A stretch of 64,000 nt of DNA from an uncultured Halomonas sp. (GTDB taxonomy: Bacteria > Pseudomonadota > Gammaproteobacteria > Pseudomonadales > Halomonadaceae). The position numbers and the translations under genes were made by a program. A model generated the notes under the pieces. It was not told the DNA's origin. It was given only the letters and a program-made list of their open reading frames with translations, and did not search any database. The stretch spans positions 186,001 to 250,000 of the forward strand of contig NZ_CANMTQ010000003.1 in assembly GCF_947500835.1 (NCBI RefSeq). The letters are read 5' to 3'. Positions 61,673 to 64,000 of the stretch are shown here, one piece after another. Numbering within the stretch: position 1 is the first letter of the stretch; the number at the start of each line of letters is the position of its first letter.

Positions 61673-62158
61673 ATGGCTTTGAACAAGATGCCAAGACACC
61701 CTCTTGTCATAGGCGCCATAGGCGTCGTGCTGTTTCTCGGCATGACGAGCGTGTCAGCCGCGCCGGCGCCAAAAGAAGGCTCCGAACCCGGGGACTATAC
61801 CGTTATCGATGGCAAGGTCGATCAGGGCACTTATGACGGTTACATCGCCTACACCCGCTCCTGCATGGCCTGCCATGGGCCGGATGGCCTGGGTTCTTCC
61901 TTTGCGCCAAGCCTGATCAAACGCGCTCAGCAGCGTAGCTTTGACGAATTCGCCAGGGTCATCGCCGGTGGGCTACAAATTCAACCGGGCAAGGTCATGC
62001 CGTCCTTTGCCGGTGACAGCTATGTCTTGAGCAACATCGAGAATATCTACAGTTATATGCAGGCTCGAGGGGCGGAAGAAGTGGGTCGTGGACGCCCCAA
62101 GGTGATCGAACAAGCCAAGGCCGACAAAACCGCTGAGAACAATAAAGAGTCGAAGTGA
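61673..62158 (+). CDS. xoxG: Cytochrome c electron acceptor of the dehydrogenase (XoxG-like)
   Basis: A 161-residue periplasmic class I cytochrome c. The signal peptide ends near SVSAA (residue 30). Haem binding is SCMACH (Cys64, Cys67, His68), and the likely axial Met is Met109 in GKVMPSF. A Lys/Glu-rich tail (EQAKADKTAENNKESK) follows the core. Position directly after the dehydrogenase marks it as its electron acceptor. It starts after AAGGAG, 63 bases beyond the hairpin. Confidence 0.92.
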   Translation: MALNKMPRHPLVIGAIGVVLFLGMTSVSAAPAPKEGSEPGDYTVIDGKVDQGTYDGYIAYTRSCMACHGPDGLGSSFAPSLIKRAQQRSFDEFARVIAGGLQIQPGKVMPSFAGDSYVLSNIENIYSYMQARGAEEVGRGRPKVIEQAKADKTAENNKESK

Positions 62159-62205
62159 TGTCAGCCAATGGTCGTGGCTGAAAAATCGCTTCTTTGGAGG
62201 ACGCC

Positions 62206-63057
62206 ATGCAGGGAGTCGGTCGTTTGCTGACGCCACTCATCCTCGGCACGCTATGGATAATGGCCAACGTGGCGAACGCCGATCTACCGGAGCGTGAGTC
62301 CCGGGAATATTTACGGGTGTGCGCCGACAGCAACAATCTGCCCTACACCAATCGCCGGGGCGAAGGGTTCGAGAACCGCATTGCCGAACTGATTGCCGAG
62401 GAGCTGGACGTTCCGCTGCGCTATGTGTATGCCCCCCAGGTCATGGGGTTCATACGCAATACCCTGGACGCCCGTCTTTGCGATCTGGTGATGGGAGTCG
62501 CCGCGGGATACGGATTCGTCCAGAACACCATTCCCTATTATCGCTCCGTCTATGCCCTGGTGCTGCCGGAGACTTCGCGACTCGACGTGGCCAGTCTCGA
62601 TGCACCCCAGCTTGCCGGCAGGCGGATTGGCGTGGTCTTCGAAACCCCGCCGACGGTTCCGCTGCGTCGCGCCAGCGCCCGTGTACGCAGCTACGCGCTG
62701 CAGACCGATACCCGGGTGAGAAGACCGGTCAAGGACGCGGTCAAGGACGTGGCCAATGGCGTCACCGAGGGCGCTGTGCTCTGGGGACCCATCGCGGGGC
62801 ATTACGCCGGGCGACAACAGCCGCCGCTCAAGGTCATCCCGCTGGTGGATGATACCACCGAGGCGCCGCTGTCCTACCGCATCACCATGGGGGTGCGTCA
62901 TGGCGAGAGCCATTGGCGAGACTGGCTCAACGACTTCATCCGGCGCCGCCAGGCGGACATCAACGCCATCCTGATCGACTATGATGTGCCGCTGCTAGAC
63001 GAGCACGGTCGGCTCATCGACCCTGAGGCGATCTCGGAGGAGGCTGAGCGTGGCTGA
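62206..63057 (+). CDS. xoxJ: XoxJ-like periplasmic binding protein associated with quinoprotein dehydrogenase
   Basis: A 283-residue periplasmic protein with a signal peptide (MQGVGRLLTPLILGTLWIM to NADLP) and a family 3 solute-binding fold: LRVCADSNNLPYTNRRGEGF, then DLVMGVAAGYGFVQNTIPYYRS and LAGRRIGVVFETPP. XoxJ/MoxJ proteins bind their dehydrogenase and help insert PQQ or the metal rather than feed a transporter. GGAGG lies 6 bases before ATG 62206; an upstream TTG adds only four residues. It is coupled to the next gene by an 8-base overlap. Confidence 0.9.
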   Translation: MQGVGRLLTPLILGTLWIMANVANADLPERESREYLRVCADSNNLPYTNRRGEGFENRIAELIAEELDVPLRYVYAPQVMGFIRNTLDARLCDLVMGVAAGYGFVQNTIPYYRSVYALVLPETSRLDVASLDAPQLAGRRIGVVFETPPTVPLRRASARVRSYALQTDTRVRRPVKDAVKDVANGVTEGAVLWGPIAGHYAGRQQPPLKVIPLVDDTTEAPLSYRITMGVRHGESHWRDWLNDFIRRRQADINAILIDYDVPLLDEHGRLIDPEAISEEAERG

Positions 63058-63739
63058 TCGGCGCCCTGATATATCGAGGCATTCTATTTCAAGGCTTTCC
63101 CTGTCAAGGGTATCGGCGACGTTGCTGCTGGTGAGCTTCCTGGCGCCGCCTTCTATTGCCAACGCCCAGTACCCCGGCGCCGAACCCCTGGACTGGCCAT
63201 GTGAGCAGCGCCTGATCCCTGCACTTGCCTGGGGCTCGCTCTGGGACGGTCCCTCGCCGGACGCACTGGAGCAGCAGTGGTGGGAGGATGAAGAAGTGGG
63301 CGCCGTGGTGAGGTATGCAACCGCCCGCGAGACCCCGCGGGATGCTGCCATCGCTCGGGTACGCCGTTTTGCCGAGAATGTGGCAAGCGGGCAGCGGAGC
63401 GCAGATCAAAACGCGGAGCAGCGTCTGACACTGCTGTTTGCCGGTCTTTTCGAGCGCATCGATCGTGAACGCAGTCGCGTCATCGCGATAATACGCAGTG
63501 CCGCTCGTGCCCAGGTGGCAAGGCTGGATCGCATGTCGATGATGATCGACAGGCTGGAGGCACCAAACGCCTCGGAGACTGCCAGCGAAGATGCCATCGA
63601 ACGCCTGCAGGAAGCGCTTTACTGGGAGCGGCAAACCTTTCGCATGCGCCAGCAGGCCCTGCCTGCGTTCTGCGAAAAACCCTATCTGCTGGAAGAGTCG
63701 TTGAGTCGGATGGTGAGAGATATTCGCTCACGGATGTGA
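63050..63739 (+). CDS. Secreted protein of unknown function, coupled to xoxJ
   Basis: A 229-residue protein starting at GTG 63050, inside the end of xoxJ. A signal-like segment (SATLLLVSFLAPPSIANA) is followed by DWPCEQRLIPALAWGSLWDG with one Cys and a Trp-rich stretch (QQWWEDEE), then a long helical region likely to form a coiled coil (AEQRLTLLFAGLFERIDRER, ARLDRMSMMIDRLE) and a second Cys in PAFCEKPY. The two Cys could pair. No family is recognised. It is probably a periplasmic accessory of the alcohol-oxidation system. Confidence 0.75.
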   Translation: MADRRPDISRHSISRLSLSRVSATLLLVSFLAPPSIANAQYPGAEPLDWPCEQRLIPALAWGSLWDGPSPDALEQQWWEDEEVGAVVRYATARETPRDAAIARVRRFAENVASGQRSADQNAEQRLTLLFAGLFERIDRERSRVIAIIRSAARAQVARLDRMSMMIDRLEAPNASETASEDAIERLQEALYWERQTFRMRQQALPAFCEKPYLLEESLSRMVRDIRSRM

Positions 63740-63776
63740 ACCCGTTGCCAGGCGATCGCAGAGCGTGGAGGGATCT

Positions 63777-64000
63777 ATGCCATGTCGTGTTGAGGATCAT
63801 GTCAAAAGCCTTGCTGAAACGAGACGCAAGCGTCCTGTGATCGTCTGGAGCGCTCTGCACCGGGGGCTTGGTTTACTATTCCTGGTGCTGTCTTTACTGG
63901 GCGCTTTTCAGGCTCAAGCCCAGAACCAGAACAGTGCCACCGTCACCATCGGCTATCTTGGGCTCGAACGGCCCGCTGCCCTGGAGCCCTTGTCGGTGCT
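63777..64000 (+). CDS. Probable PQQ-linked ABC-type substrate-binding protein, 3' end beyond the window
   Basis: The first 74 codons of a secreted protein: MPCRVEDHVKSLAETRRKRP, a membrane segment (LGLLFLVLSLLGAFQAQAQ), then TVTIGYLGLERPAALEP. The beginning of the mature part resembles the branched-chain-type binding proteins found beside PQQ alcohol dehydrogenases. GGAGGG precedes the ATG. The C-terminal part and any adjoining transporter genes lie outside the window, so the assignment rests on the first ~25 mature residues and on position. Confidence 0.6.
   Translation, partial: MPCRVEDHVKSLAETRRKRPVIVWSALHRGLGLLFLVLSLLGAFQAQAQNQNSATVTIGYLGLERPAALEPLSV

Overview
The window is a compact bacterial chromosome segment, high in G+C and about 90% coding. 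The gene content (OsmF/YehXYW-type compatible-solute importer, FabY, a PQQ-linked alcohol oxidation cluster, RNase T2, GlnE) fits a gammaproteobacterium, most likely a member of the Halomonadaceae. That placement is inferred from gene families and base composition, not from a marker gene. No rRNA, tRNA, CRISPR array, insertion sequence or prophage gene is visible.

Layout. 1-6.8 kb: the 3' end of pepD, an App1-type phosphatase, a DJ-1/PfpI protein, Dps, two tandem related lipoproteins, a HIT protein, a TauE/SafE permease and two tandem entericidin-like lipopeptides. 6.9-10.9 kb: an osmF-yehY-yehX-yehW-like ABC importer operon. 11-16 kb: an I78-type inhibitor lipoprotein and two EAL-like/HDOD signalling paralogues flanking a LysE exporter; the first paralogue carries an in-frame amber codon. 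16-24.8 kb: membrane and transport genes, ferredoxin, coaD and fabY. 24.9-28.4 kb: a TrmB-like methyltransferase, overlapping PACE and SMR efflux genes, dacB and a MAPEG protein. 28.4-31.9 kb: an island of lower G+C with a secreted protein of unknown function and an orphan STAS-like/HATPase protein. 32-42 kb: dgt, RNase T2, NERD protein, sirtuin, outer-membrane barrel, aldo/keto reductase, SUI1-type factor, HAD phosphatase, phasin-like protein and small membrane proteins. 42-51.8 kb: pgk, epd, acuI, dgkA, mocA-xdhC, glnE and ilvE. 52.5-64 kb: a hypothetical membrane protein, then the complete pqqABCDEF operon on the minus strand, divergent from a plus-strand xoxF-xoxG-xoxJ cluster that runs off the end of the window.

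The best-connected system is the last one. PqqA is the peptide precursor of pyrroloquinoline quinone and PqqB-F are the maturation proteins. The divergent genes encode a periplasmic PQQ alcohol dehydrogenase, its cytochrome c and a XoxJ-like periplasmic protein. The dehydrogenase has the vicinal Cys pair and the extra Asp (catalytic D326, then D328) that mark lanthanide-dependent XoxF/PedH-type enzymes, so the cluster is predicted to be a rare-earth-dependent alcohol oxidation module. Hairpins after pqqA and after xoxF suggest that both first genes are expressed above the rest of their operons. Downstream of xoxJ are an uncharacterised secreted protein and the start of a probable ABC-type binding protein.

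Other points that stand out are the amber-interrupted signalling gene, the AT-rich STAS/HATPase orphan, a four-copy 13-bp tandem repeat between epd and acuI, and an orphan minus-strand terminator downstream of ilvE that may end a small RNA. Start codons were chosen by ribosome-binding site and family alignment from memory; no database search was possible.
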